A DNA stretch of 64,000 nt from Benincasa hispida (taxonomy: Eukaryota; Streptophyta; Magnoliopsida; Cucurbitales; Cucurbitaceae). Positions 11,659 through 22,302 of the stretch are shown in pieces. Made by a program: the position numbers and the translations under genes. How positions within the stretch are numbered: the stretch's first letter is position 1; the number at the start of each line of letters is the position of its first letter. Under the pieces are notes generated by a model, which had not been told where the DNA came from, searched no databases, and was given only the letters and a program-made list of their open reading frames with translations. Location: assembly GCF_009727055.1 (NCBI RefSeq), contig NC_052349.1, forward strand, positions 36,299,109-36,363,108. The letters are read 5' to 3'.

Positions 11659-12741
11659 TTAAAAAATCGTAGCCGTGAGAGCTTTCGTAAATAGGTAAGC
11701 AACGTTATGCTCCGAAGCGATCTTTGTGACTATCACGTCCCTTCGATGCACTATCTCGTGGATGAGATGATATTTTTGCTCTATATGTTTGCCGCGTTTG
11801 TGACTCTTGGGCTCCCTAGAGCTCGCCACAACACCACTATTATCACAATTGAGGGTGATGAGCCTAGACATGTCTGGAATAACTTTCAAATCAGTCAGAA
11901 ACTTCCTGAGCCAAACGACCTTCTTAGCAGCTTCACAAGCCGCTACATACACGGCCTCCATCATGGAGTCGACGATGCACTACTGCTTAGTGCTTCGCCA
12001 CACTACAGCTCCTCCATTAAGAGTAAACACTGACCTTGAAGTGGATTTTCAAAAATCCTTATCAGTTTGAAAGTCAGAGTCCGTGTATCCAGTAAGGATC
12101 AAATCCTTAATTCCATACACGAGCATGTAGTCCCTCGTTCTCCGAAGATACTTGAGGATGTTCTTAACTGCGGTCCAGTAACCCTGTCCTAGATTAGACT
12201 ATTACCTACTGACTATCCCCACAACGTAGCATATGTCTGGTCTAGTACAAAGCATCACATATATCAAATTGCCAACGACAGATGCATAGGGGAATCGTCT
12301 TATCTCCTCAACCTCTTGAGGCATCTTAGGACATATTTCCTTAGACAAAGTAACTCCATGCCCGAAAGGCAGTAGGCCCTTTTTGGAGTTTTGCATCGAG
12401 TACTTGAGCAACATCTTGTCAATGTACAATGCCTAAGACAACGATAGCACTTTGTTCTTCCAATCCCGAAAGATCCAAATATTAAGAATAAACTGAGCCT
12501 CTCCCAAATCTTTCATCTGGAATTGTGTTGCTAGCCAGTTCTTAACGGCAGTCAGTAGATTTACAACACTAAGAAAACTACTGAACTGTTAATAATTTTT
12601 TTGTAGACACAAGGCTCATCAACGTTTTGGTCAAAACTGTACGATTCAATTGCAGTATCAAACCGAATGTTCCAAGATCGAGACGCCTATTTCATCCCAT
12701 GAATAGACCGATTCAGTTTGCAAGATTTGTAATATGCTTTC
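11659..12741 (-). pseudogene. Copia reverse transcriptase / RNase H remnant
   Basis: Read from 12741 downward on the minus strand: CKLNRSIHGMK, a stop, ASRSWNIRFDTAI and DQNVDEPCVYKK (RT fingers and palm), then VVFLVL joined directly to sequence matching the region after YVDD. The catalytic YVDD aspartates are deleted. KNWLATQFQMKDLGEAQF follows, then YIDKMLLKYSMQNSKKGL, CTRPDICYVVGIVSR, and RNase H with YTDSDF, MEAVYVAACEA and LNCDNSGVVASSREP. The last long frame (11659-11964) ends near FTKAL, as expected for the C terminus. Several stops and the YVDD deletion make it dead. Integrase and everything upstream are missing, because the element stops near 12741 beside a ribosomal protein pseudogene. 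Confidence 0.92.
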
Positions 12742-12771
12742 TTGAAATTAAGTTTGCAAGATCTACTATTT

Positions 12772-12964
12772 CCATGCATGGTTTCATCTCTTTCATTGGC
12801 CATCTCATACCCTACTTTGGATGTTTCTATTGACTATTCCTTCCCTTAGGCTGAGAAAGTTAAAGAGTATCTTGAGGTGTCTTGTTGCAACAACTATTGA
12901 GAAGAAAAAGGAAGAGCCCACTAAGGAGTCTAATGATGATATTGGTTTCAGCTTGTTTGATTAA
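12772..12964 (+). pseudogene. RPP0: 60S acidic ribosomal protein P0 pseudogene (C-terminal part)
   Basis: The first frame reads CMVSSLSLAISYPTLD, then DYSFP, a stop where P0 has Gln, and AEKVKEYLE. After a frameshift comes ATTIEKKKEEPTKESNDD and IGFSLFD with a TAA at 12962-12964. These match the last quarter of plant P0, the ribosomal stalk base protein, whose acidic GFSLFD tail is shared with P1 and P2. About 20 residues between SYPTL and DYSFP are deleted, as is most of the Ala-rich hinge. Sequence after the stop resembles a 3' UTR. No intron is visible, consistent with a processed copy, although no poly(A) tract remains. The 5' part is missing and the copy abuts the copia RT. Confidence 0.85.
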
Positions 12965-13379
12965 TTTGTAAGTTAGAGAGATAATGGGGCCTTTTGTATT
13001 TTGAACTTTTTAGATATGGGGTAGATGGATAGTTTTGATAGAAGTTTTGGAAATGTAATTTTTGAAACTGTTCATATTAGGTTGACTATTAGAATTAGGT
13101 TCCTTATATTCTTCTGGAAGTGTCAATGTGGGTATGTCCATATTCTTTTAATTAACCTAGAAAATCCTTCACGGAGTTGTAAAGTTTTATAATGACAATG
13201 TTGAAGAATGTTATCTTTTGGAAAAAATTTTAGTTCATAAGATTGAAAATGTGTTTGGTTGTTTATTTGTTTTGATGGATATTTGTCATAATATATGACA
13301 TGTGATTGTTGGATTAAAATACAAGAACAATTTAGAGGTAAACATCCATATTAATCTTTTTCTTAAAAAAAAAAATTAC
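12965..13379. other. P0-like 3' UTR then unassigned AT-rich sequence
   Basis: The first ~120 bp look like a continuation of the P0 transcript's 3' UTR. The rest has no gene or repeat I can name. Confidence 0.35.
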
Positions 13380-13750
13380 AAACATACTTGACGAGTTAAA
13401 CGTGTCAAGATATAAATATATTTGACAAGTGAAAATTGTCAAGAAGTTTTGCACTTGAAATTTTATTCTTTTCAAGAACACTTATATTCTTGATATTTTT
13501 CAGTATCAAGTAAAGTATATCTTAACATTTTTTACATATCAAGTGAAAATGTTCTTGACTTTTTTTATTTGTTAAGAATGTCAATATTCTTGACATTTCA
13601 AAAATGTCAAGTGTCACTATTCTTGACGTTTTTTCTTAGTTGAGAACATAGACATTCTTGACACTAGATTCCTTGATGTTTCTTAAAACGACAAGAAAAT
13701 TGGCACTTGACATTTAAAAAACGTCAAGATACACTGTTTTTGTATTAGTG
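13380..13750 (+). mobile_element. CACTA-like 3' terminal region with subterminal repeats
   Basis: Motifs like cttgacattt...aaatgtcaag repeat in both orientations about every 30-60 bp. The block ends in TTTTTGTATTAGTG, which fits a CACTA 3' terminus (reverse complement CACTAATACAAAAA). Dense inverted subterminal repeats are the binding-site signature of CACTA elements. The matching 5' end was not located, so only this terminus is claimed. Confidence 0.6.
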
Positions 13751-14230
13751 GGAGAAGATGACTTGAATTAGAGAGGAGCATGAAGAATTGATCTTCAAAG
13801 GTCTCTTCCCATTTATTTGCTCTATAGAAAGCATGCTTAGATTTATGTTTTTCCATGGTTTCTATCACTCTGAATTCTGTTTATTCAGTAAAACAAAATT
13901 TAGAGATTAATGCATCCAATTGCTTCCATCGCAGGGAATTCCAATCCCTTCATTTACTAATTATCCTGATGTAGATTCTTCATTGGAATGTCGAACGTTT
14001 TCTTTTTTCTTTTATCATGAATTGTCAACTTACCATTTATGGAGAGGATTATTGGAATAAATGGTAGTGACTTTTAATGTAGGGTTTCATTGTTTCATGA
14101 ATGAATATGTCCTTTTGAAAATAACCAACTTGAAGAAGAGATACGACTATTCTAAGGCCACAAATAGTCTATACATATGTCTCTTCTTCAAATTTCTTTT
14201 TAGAACTATTTCATAATCACTTTTATCCTA
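13751..14230. other. Unassigned sequence
   Basis: No gene, RNA or repeat is recognised. A 61-codon frame on the minus strand (13683-13868) partly overlaps the CACTA end and looks fortuitous. Confidence 0.4.
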
Positions 14231-14235
14231 TTAAA

Positions 14236-15744
14236 TGTTGGGATATACTAGCATGCAACAGAAGTAAATAGAATCAATTAACACTCTAATTACATTTGAT
14301 TTGAGTTCTAAAAGTATGCTTAAACAGAAATTTAAGAGGAGGATTTCTCAACAACATACATTTGATGAATTCTCCCAATTCCAAGCTGCTCTTCACGTGA
14401 TTTCAGCTCCAATTCAACAGTGAATCACTAAAAGATCTTCTCTACTATTCTTAGCCTTGAAATTGAGTAGTGGAACTCCAAAATGGAGTGAATTTGTGAA
14501 GGAAAAAAGTGGGTTTTTGTCAAGAAGAAGAATAGTGCAACAAGAACTTTTCCAGCTACCAAAACTCTGATAACATCTTCAAATTGAAGAGGTTTTATAT
14601 TTGATTCACATGCAAGCACTAAAGTTCAATAATATTGACACTTTAATCACCTGAAATTCAGTGGGCAAGTGATAGGTTTCCAATTATGTTGCAATATCAA
14701 AAAAGAAAGAATAAAAGAGATAAAAGGAAGTCGAGGGTTGAATCAGTTAAGAATTATTTTCAATGTTGTTGGGAGAATTTGAGGTTTAAAAAGAGGGAAG
14801 ATTTGCATATCTGGAGTTGGAAAGGGAAGCTCTCAAGAGTGGGAGTTCAGGCGTTCCATTGTGTAGTTCCTATCGTCATGTGTCGATTATCGTTTACTTC
14901 TTCTAAGCGATCGTGTAGTAGTGGGTATGCGATCATGTTGTAATCTGTAAGTGATCGTACAATAAATTGTAAGTGATCGTATAGGAGTTTGTAAGCGACC
15001 ACGGAGTATTTTGTAAACGATCAACTAGTAATTCTCAGCGATCGTGTATAGCTTGTAAACGATCGTTTAGTATTTGATAAACAATCGAGTAACAATTGTA
15101 AGTGATCGTTTAGTCCTATTGACGCTTATCGTTTAATAAAGAACTCAGTATTCGTTTAGCTGTTGTGTCGACTGGTTACGTAATCAAAGTCTTAATAAAA
15201 ATCAGTTTCCTAACAACAAGGATTGGAGAGGAAACACCTCCTACTTCACAAAAGTGGGGTGTTGCCACTTTCTATTTTCAATTTTCTATTTTCCCTTTTA
15301 TTTGTTTTTAGTTTCAATTAATTCAAAATTAATTAAAATCAAAATCAAAATTTCAAATTTTGGAATTTGAAATTAAGTGATAAATTAATTTAATTTTAAT
15401 TAATTAAATAATAATTTAATATCAAATATTAAATTAATCACACACCTAATTTAAAACATGAATCCTATTCATGTAATTAATATTTAAATCAATATTATTA
15501 TAAACTCTCCAATTTTGTTTAATTTCGATAAATTAAACATTGATTAATTATATCGAATATAATTATACAAATCCTGATTCGAATTTGAACTATTCAAATT
15601 CAAACCCTCATTTTAATTTCAACATTTCAAATTGAAATTCAAATCGAACAATTCAAGTTGATATCATTTCAAATTCACTCCATTTAATAATTCAAGGTGT
15701 TCATGTTTTACGAGCTAGTAGAGGAATCTTGTGGACCTACAGAT
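14236..15744 (-). repeat. Left inverted LTR arm (5'-truncated LTR)
   Basis: This is the reverse complement of the LTR 3' half, breaking off after ggacctacagat near 15743 where the right LTR begins. Compared with the right arm it carries an extra ~570 bp (about 14660-15230) that includes the 22-bp array. Confidence 0.8.
14895..15140 (-). repeat. 22-bp tandem array (about 11 copies of a gcgatcgtttag-type unit)
   Basis: The consensus is roughly ttgtaagcgatcgtttagta. The base before gatc falls at 14908, 14930, 14952, 14974, 14996, 15018, 15039, 15060, 15082 and 15103, with a weaker copy near 15126. Spacing is a strict 21-22 bp. It lies in the regulatory half of a copia LTR, and the same word recurs less regularly in the LTRs at 9361 and 54638. 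Confidence 0.85.
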
Positions 15745-17746
15745 GGGTTGTACGTCCTAAAACTCGCAGTTTGTAAAGTTAAACATATTCTATTATCAAT
15801 AAAGATGTTATTAGTGAATTCGTAAATTGCAATTTTAAAGACTAAATCCAATAAACTAAGATCCATGGCTATTATATGAATACTTTAACTTTATGTGGAG
15901 ACATAAAAGTGGATCATACTCGAGTAAATGGTTAAAAAGATCTATAATATACGAATAAGGTTGGGTGCCTTATTCTGGTAACACTATTGGATGCGGCCCA
16001 CTCTGTAGTTATTACAATTTATTGTAAGATGCTACAAATGAAGTGATCCTGATTCATTTATGTATTGACATGAAGAGTGGAGGTGTCCTATGCAATGAGT
16101 TTGCATAAGATTAGACCAAGAAATAAGTCATTCTTACTTTATAACGTTGTTTACTGTTTAAGACTGACTATTTCACTTAGATGACCTAGGTAACTCGATT
16201 TTAATCGTGAGCTAACTATGAACTCATGTTTATTCGGGATTATCTTTAGATTTGCATACGTGAAGGTTGGCTCAACAGCGCCGGCTTAATAAGCCTCTCA
16301 TTTCAGGGGTAAGATCGGGTAGATAGCTCCGAACATAGGGTGCAATAAGGAATTCACGCCTATCCAATTTAGGGATAAGAGAAAGGTTGTTCTCTTAAGT
16401 ACTGAATCCAGGTCTTGAACAAGAGGCCCCACCCTCTCATTGGCAGGGATCTAGTTTAGTGATTAGATCACAAACCAATTGTTCATTAGAGGATCAGTGA
16501 AACTTAAGGAACAAGATGTAATATCAGGGTAAACCAATATATTGACCCAACCATTATTACGAAAAACTTGTGAAGGGTTAACTTACTGATGGTTAAATCA
16601 AGTGGACACAAATATATCTACAGTGAGGAGAGTGTAACTATCAAGCTATAGTAGTGTGACTTAATAGTTAACGAATATTGATTAATTTGGTCTAAAGAGT
16701 TTTAGCCAATTAATCTTAAATCGTTGTAGCTCATGATCTATAGGTCCATAAGGTCCCTCTACTAGCTCATAAAACATGAATACTTTGAATTATTAAATTG
16801 AGTGAATTTAGAATTATATCAATTTGAATTGTTCAAATTGAATATCAATTTGAATTGTTCAAATTGAATATCAATTTGAAATGTTGAAATTAAAATTAGT
16901 GTTTGAATTTGAATAGTTCAAATTCAAATTAGGGTTTGTACAATTATATTCAATATAATTAATCAATATTTAATTTATCAAAATTAAATGAAATTGGAGA
17001 GTTTATAATATTTAATTATTGATTAAAATATTAATTACATGAATAGGATTCATGTTTTAAATTAGGTGTGTGGTTAATTTAATATTTGATATTAAATTAT
17101 TATTTAATTAATTATATATGTTTAATTAATTAAAATTAAATTAATTTTTCATTTTATTTCAAATTTCAGAATTTGAAATTTTGATTTTGATTTTAATTAA
17201 TTTTGAATCAATTGAAATTAAAAATAAATAAAAGGAAAAATGGAAAATTGAAAATAGAAAGTGAAAACACTCCACTTTTGTGAAATATGAGGTGTTTCCT
17301 CCCCTATTACACACCATGCCCACTAAATTTCAGGTGATTTAAGTGCCAATGTTGCTTAGTTTCAGTGCTTGTATGTGAATCAAATATAAAACCTCTTCAA
17401 TTTAAAGATGTGATGAGTTTTGGCAGTTGGAAAAGTTCTTGCTGTAGTATTCTTCTTCTTGACAAAAACTCACTTTTTTCCTTCATAAATTCACTCCATT
17501 TTGGAGTTCCACCACTCAAATTCAAGGTTGAGAATAGTAGAGAAGATCTCTTGGTAGTTCATTGTTGAATTGGAGCTGAAATCATGTGAAGAGCAGCTTG
17601 GAATTGGAAGAATTCATCAAAGGTATGTTGTTGAGAAATACTCTTCTTAAGTTTTTGTTTAAGCATGTTTTTAGAACTCAAATTAAATGTAATTAGAGTG
17701 CTTATTGATTCTATTTGTTTTCGTTGCATGCTAGTATATTCCAACG
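15744..17746 (+). repeat. Right LTR of the composite, nearly full length
   Basis: It starts GGGTTGTACGTCCTAAAACT, matching the LTR starts at 41577 and 46705 apart from the first three or so bases, and ends TATTCCAACG. The interior shares the ordered landmarks of those LTRs: taactatgaactc, the ttaacgaatattgattaatttggtc segment, and ggtccctctactagctc near 16753. Confidence 0.85.
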
Positions 17747-17751
17747 TTAAA

Positions 17752-18193
17752 AATTTTCTCTCTTTTCATAAAGTCGTTGAAGTTCGGTTTATTTCCACAA
17801 AGTATAGTTCATTGGATCTTATGGACGAGGTGTTGCTTCCATGAGAAAGGTAATTTATTTTATCTTGGGAGACAATTACTTATGAAACTCAGACACTAGA
17901 GTGAGTAAAATTGTTAAGGAGACAATGTGAATTAGTTGGCTCAAATTCTCTCACATTTACAAGGTTACGTATTGTCTCATATTTTAGGTGAACTTATTCA
18001 TACAACAAATATTAATGGTAAGATTGAAACATTATATATAACGACAAAGCCCCATTTATTTAATTGAATAAAAACTAAACCAATTAAGTTGGAATATTTG
18101 TAGCTATGATCACAACTAAAATACCATAGTTATTTTAAAAATTAAAAAAAAAAAAATTGAAGAAAGCTAAAACAGTAGTTTATGATTGTATAC
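17752..18193. other. Unassigned AT-rich sequence
   Basis: No gene or named repeat is seen between the composite LTR insertion and the CACTA-like terminus. Confidence 0.4.
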
Positions 18194-18385
18194 TACTACA
18201 AAAACCATATTACTTGACGCTTGAAACTTTTGAGTATTTGATATTTTTATAGAAAAAAAAATGTCAAGTAACATATAAATTTGATGAAAAACGTTAAGAA
18301 TAATGAAAAACGCAGAGATTGACAGAAATTTCTGAATTTTTTTATCCCATTTTTACTCAACGCATTATAAACGTCAAGTAAGTTA
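18194..18385 (+). mobile_element. CACTA-like 5' terminal region
   Basis: TACTACAAAAACC resembles a CACTACAAAAA terminus with one change. It is followed by subterminal words acttgacgctt, atgtcaagtaac and aacgtcaagtaag in both orientations. The motif is close to that at 13380-13750, but this end points the other way, so the two are not the ends of one element spanning 13750-18194. Confidence 0.45.
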
Positions 18386-18399
18386 TGGTTTATTAATCT

Positions 18400-18678
18400 A
18401 TGTCTTTTCCCTCTCAAACAAAACAAAGCTCCGGAAATCGTGAAACCTCTTCAGTTTTTTCCCAAACATCACACGTGAAACCCTCCACTCAAGCATCTCC
18501 TACGCGAAATCATGAATCTAGGGTTTGCCTTCACGACGCCTATGCTTTCATGTTGTTGCTGCCTTGTACGTTTTACCACGCTCTTCAGACTCTCTTTTCA
18601 TTCTTCACGCTGCCGCTGCTTCCGCTGGTGAGTTTTGGACTCTATTTTAGTTTTCTTATTACACTTGTTTTCGCTTGA
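18400..18678 (+). CDS. Unrecognised 92-codon open frame
   Basis: The frame runs from an ATG at 18400 to a stop at 18678. The first half is Ser/Thr/Gln-rich. From about residue 48 it is hydrophobic (repeated Leu/Phe), which could be one or two membrane segments. I recognise no family. It lies beside a CACTA-like end, and the later part is pyrimidine-rich on the plus strand, which by itself yields Leu/Phe/Ser codons. A chance frame in transposon sequence is at least as likely as a gene. Confidence 0.15.
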   Translation: MSFPSQTKQSSGNRETSSVFSQTSHVKPSTQASPTRNHESRVCLHDAYAFMLLLPCTFYHALQTLFSFFTLPLLPLVSFGLYFSFLITLVFA

Positions 18679-19939
18679 TTTTAAATCTCATTCTCCAATT
18701 TTTCAGTGTTCGAAGACTTCTTTTTAAGTCTTCTAAGCACTATGATTTTTTTCTTTGTCTCAATGGTGAGAAAATGATGGAAAATTAAGTTCTCTTGCTT
18801 ACGAAGTTCATCATCATAAACAAAACACCTCAAAGTGTAGAAGCGAGAAGGGCCAGAGAGGAGGGAGGTGGAGGTGGGTTTCGTTTCCATAGCCTTTACT
18901 GGTTATGGAGCGGGTAAGATTCGACAGAGGAAATAAATGGATAGAGAGAGAAAGAGAGAAAGAGAGAAAGATGGGTTGTGGTGGGATGGAAGATATGGTG
19001 TAAAGTTGCAGAATCAGAATGGAAAACCCATTATTTTAGTTGAAATTTGGACTCCTCCATTATTCAAATTTTGATATAACTAGAAATTCCACGGCGGAAG
19101 GAGATCAAATAACATATCGTTTTTGCCTAAAGATCAAATGCCATAACATATTATTTTTTGCCATAACTAATTTCGCAGAAATTAGTGTCGAAGAGACAAG
19201 AGAACTTGGCCAAATTGGTTTTGTAATGCCCTAGTCTACAAGATGTGGACCTCAAGGACATTTATAACTATTTTTTTTTTTCAAACTAAGGACTCATGTT
19301 TGTATGGTGAGTTTTAGGCAAAAAAAAGCTTGGTTTAGGCCTTTTCAATTTCTTTGTTTGGGACCTTTAAGGTTGTTTTAGAAGCACTTGGTGACTCTGA
19401 TCAACTTCGAAATTAGAAGTTTGATACTTCTTCCATTCTATATAAGGTTGTCAAAAGAAGTAAATTTTAGTTAATCATAATTCTTTTAGTTATCTATAAA
19501 TTTATCAATACAAATATTCACAATGAGTATTCAGTAAAAGATCGAGGTAAAAAAAATAGATATTAAAATTATCAAATTGAAACAAAATTCAAATGTTAAA
19601 AGTAAAAATTTAACATCTTGAATCTTAGAAATTAAATGAAAATTAAAAAAATATAGATTTCAATTAATTTAACAATTCGTCTAAGCTTATGTTCAATCAT
19701 TGTCAAATTATTAGTCATTATTTTACCAATAATCAATTTAAGTACACACCAATATTTTTAAAGACAAATTGAATTTTAGTATATGATAAAATAAAATAGA
19801 AATATCTGTGAACAAATATATGTAATAATTGAATCAATTGCAATCATAGTAGAGACCCCACGTCAATCTTTCAACAACTGAAAAGCCCATGACTAACTCA
19901 AAGATAAGCCCAATTTCGTCTAGGATATTTGTAATCAAT

Positions 19940-19940
<1 letters not shown>
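18679..19940. other. Unassigned AT-rich stretch with a GA microsatellite
   Basis: It contains gagagaaagagagaaagagag at 18942-18971 and no supportable gene. The short frames 18681-18890 (minus) and 19040-19234 (plus) show no family features. Confidence 0.4.

Positions 19941-19945
<5 letters not shown>

Positions 19946-19972
<27 letters not shown>
19946..19972. repeat. (TA)n microsatellite
   Basis: An uninterrupted alternating TA run of about 26 bp. Confidence 0.9.
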
Positions 19973-20029
19973 GACCTCTTTATTAATATTTATAAATATA
20001 TAAGAACTTTTTAATTTTTCTCATTTTTA

Positions 20030-20350
20030 ATTTCTCCTCCTTTGTTTTATTGCATGTCTTCTTCATCCCTTTCTTTCTTTTTTTTTTTTTTTATATACTT
20101 TTTAATTTTCTTTCATTTTCTCCAATTTTTTTCTTTCCTTTCTTCCCTTCTTCTTCTTTTTTTTTTTTTTAAAAAAAAAATCATTCCTTTTCTCCTTTTT
20201 TATTTTATTTTATTTTATTTCTCCGAGCTTTTATTTTTTTAAAACTTTCTTTTCTTTCTTCAATTTTTAATTTTTTTCTTTCTCCAATTTTTTAAATTTT
20301 TTTCTTTCTCCGATTTATTTTATTTTCTTTCTTTTCTCCAATTTTTGCTT
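20030..20350. repeat. T/C-rich low-complexity tract
   Basis: Long poly-T and TTTTTC/TTTTA runs. The open frame at 20042-20242 is Phe/Leu/Ser-only and is an artefact of this composition. A similar tract occurs at 44110-44270. Confidence 0.85.
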
Positions 20351-20399
20351 CTATCTCCCCAATCTCCTCATCTCTCCAAACATTACATAGTACATAAAT

Positions 20400-21245
20400 A
20401 CTATTACTAATATCATTTACATTGATAGCAATAGAAAATATCAGTAGTTATCAATGATATCCTTTATGACTATCAATGTAGAAGGATATCATTCTATACC
20501 TATATGCATAATAACGACATATAAACACACTACATGTATCAACAAATTAATTAAAAGACTCTGATTATTTACAAATAAATATAATATGATATCAAATTCA
20601 AACAACAAAAAACATTAAAACATTACCATTGATAGAAATATATCAGCAATAGCCACTATTTGACTATTATTGATAGAAACATATTAGTGATAGCAATTGA
20701 TAGACTATTTCTCAAATTGAAAGCTATAACTAATAGCATCATTACTAATAACAGCTATCAATGTTAGCAACTGATAGCACATTTCTCGAATTGAAAGTTA
20801 TCACTGATAGCAACCATCAGTGATATTCACCGATAGCAGCATCACTAATAGCAACTATTAGTCATAGTAACTGATAATACATTTCTTAAATAGAAAGTTA
20901 TCACTGATAGTAGTATCACTGGTTGTAACTATCAACGATAGCAACTAATAGCACACTTGAAAGCTATCAATGATAGTAACTAATAGCACACTTCTCAAAT
21001 CCCACTAATAGAAGCTAGAGGTGATAGCCACCAGCAGCACACTTCTCAAACTGAAAGCTATCACTAATAGCAGCTATCAGTGATAACTTTCAATTTGAGA
21101 AAAATAGAAAGCAAAACGCAAAATGGTGGTTGGACATGAATTTTTTTGTCTTTTACCATTTTTGTTCTATATATACAATTATTTTATCATTGTACTACAT
21201 ATTCTATTATTTTGGGCTTGAATTCCATTTATGCAACTAGCCCTA
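20400..21245. repeat. Dispersed repeat family built on ctatcaNtgatag
   Basis: The self-complementary word ctatca(n)tgatag and partial forms recur dozens of times in both senses, mixed with caaattgaaagct spacers. The block ends with a conserved ~130-bp tail (gcaaaatggtggttgg ... ttatgcaactagccc). The same layout with the same tail is found at 56682-57610, so this is a dispersed family with an ordered structure rather than a simple microsatellite. No terminal inverted repeats or target duplications were found. Confidence 0.7.
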
Positions 21246-22300
21246 TAATTAAGAAGAAATCTAATTAGGCTGGTTGTAAAATGAGTAAAATAGGTTATGA
21301 TAATTAAGCTTGTAACTCAAACTTTTTGTGACTGCAGAAGTAGCAAAATTTTAAGTCCAGCCCACATTTTGAAACCTAGGAACCAAATAAAAACGAGACC
21401 CAAAACTGAAATAAAAATGTAGTTTTTTTTAAAAAAAAAAAAATATGAGATGGGTTTTTCTTTTTCCCTTCTCTCTTTCCAATTCTCCCTCCCTTCTTCT
21501 GTCTCTCCCTTATCTATCCATTGAACCCTAGTTCGAGGGTCGTATAAACTCTATCTAATGAACTTGCTATCAAAACTGATGGGTACATGGAAAGGTCCTG
21601 GTGATTTGTAGGGTCGGAAGAGGAATCACTAGAATTTCATCTAACATGAAACAAAACTTGAGCCAATTTTGGAACAATTGGTACACGTCAAATTAGTTGA
21701 AATGCAAAAATCAAATAATTCTTTGTGGTGGAACAAAATATCTCTCATTTCCCCCTCGAAAAATTTTTTTGGGGAGTTTTTTCCTTTATTTTTTGATTTG
21801 ACATAGATAGAGTAGCGGCTATGCTATTATGAAACTTTTCTTTTGATAACTAGAAAGATAGATCCTGGAACCTTCAAAGCCAAGAAGGAAGACCTGAATG
21901 ATCCACTCAAACTCGTTTCTTTTGGATGGTTGGATATGAGTGTGGTCGAGTTGTCAAGAACCACCAAAATAAAACTGACTTCCTATTCTAAAAAATTTTT
22001 ACAACCAAATTTTCAACAAAAAGGTAATCAGTGGGAAGGGTTTGTTTAATTTGGATAGTAAGAGTTAAATAGCAGAAGGGACAAATCAAGTCTTACCAAA
22101 CTTCCATCCAAGGGTAAAGTTGAATCTACATATAAAATTGATTATACGAATACCAAACAAATATATATTTTCATGCAAAAAATTGGTCAATTTATTCGGA
22201 AAATTCGTCATTCCTCAAAGCCATATTCTCCAACAAAGCATTAAATCAAACTTGACACCTAGTCAATTAGGTACCATATAATTCATATTAATTTAGTTAA
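21246..22300. other. Unassigned sequence
   Basis: Contains a T/C-rich tract near 21460-21520 and short frames (for example 21843-22049) that match nothing I know. Confidence 0.4.
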
Positions 22301-22302
22301 AA

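Larger units (their letters stand above)
14236..17746. mobile_element. Composite of two head-to-head copia LTRs flanked by TTAAA
   Basis: The left tip TGTTGGGATATACTAGCATG is the inverted form of the right tip, which reads catgctagtatattccaacg. Both outer ends are therefore LTR 3' (U5) ends. The inner LTR starts meet near 15744. The identical 5-mer TTAAA lies at 14231-14235 and 17747-17751, immediately outside the tips, as for one integrase-made insertion. Arms of about 1.5 kb (left) and 1.0 kb (right, 16735-17746) are inverted copies. The loop (about 15745-16734) is the 5' half of the right LTR. No coding sequence lies inside. Confidence 0.8.

Noticed and set aside
13683..13868. Small gene beside the CACTA end
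   Set aside because: The frame runs across the transposon terminus and has no recognisable domain.
20042..20242. Phe/Leu/Ser-rich putative membrane protein
   Set aside because: It consists of poly-T/C low-complexity DNA, with identical behaviour in the tracts at 43634-43882 and 44045-44310.
20400..21100. Bacterial tet-operator-like words (ctatcagtgatag)
   Set aside because: The match is only to the palindromic core, within a degenerate plant repeat containing many variants. There is no regulator gene or vector context.
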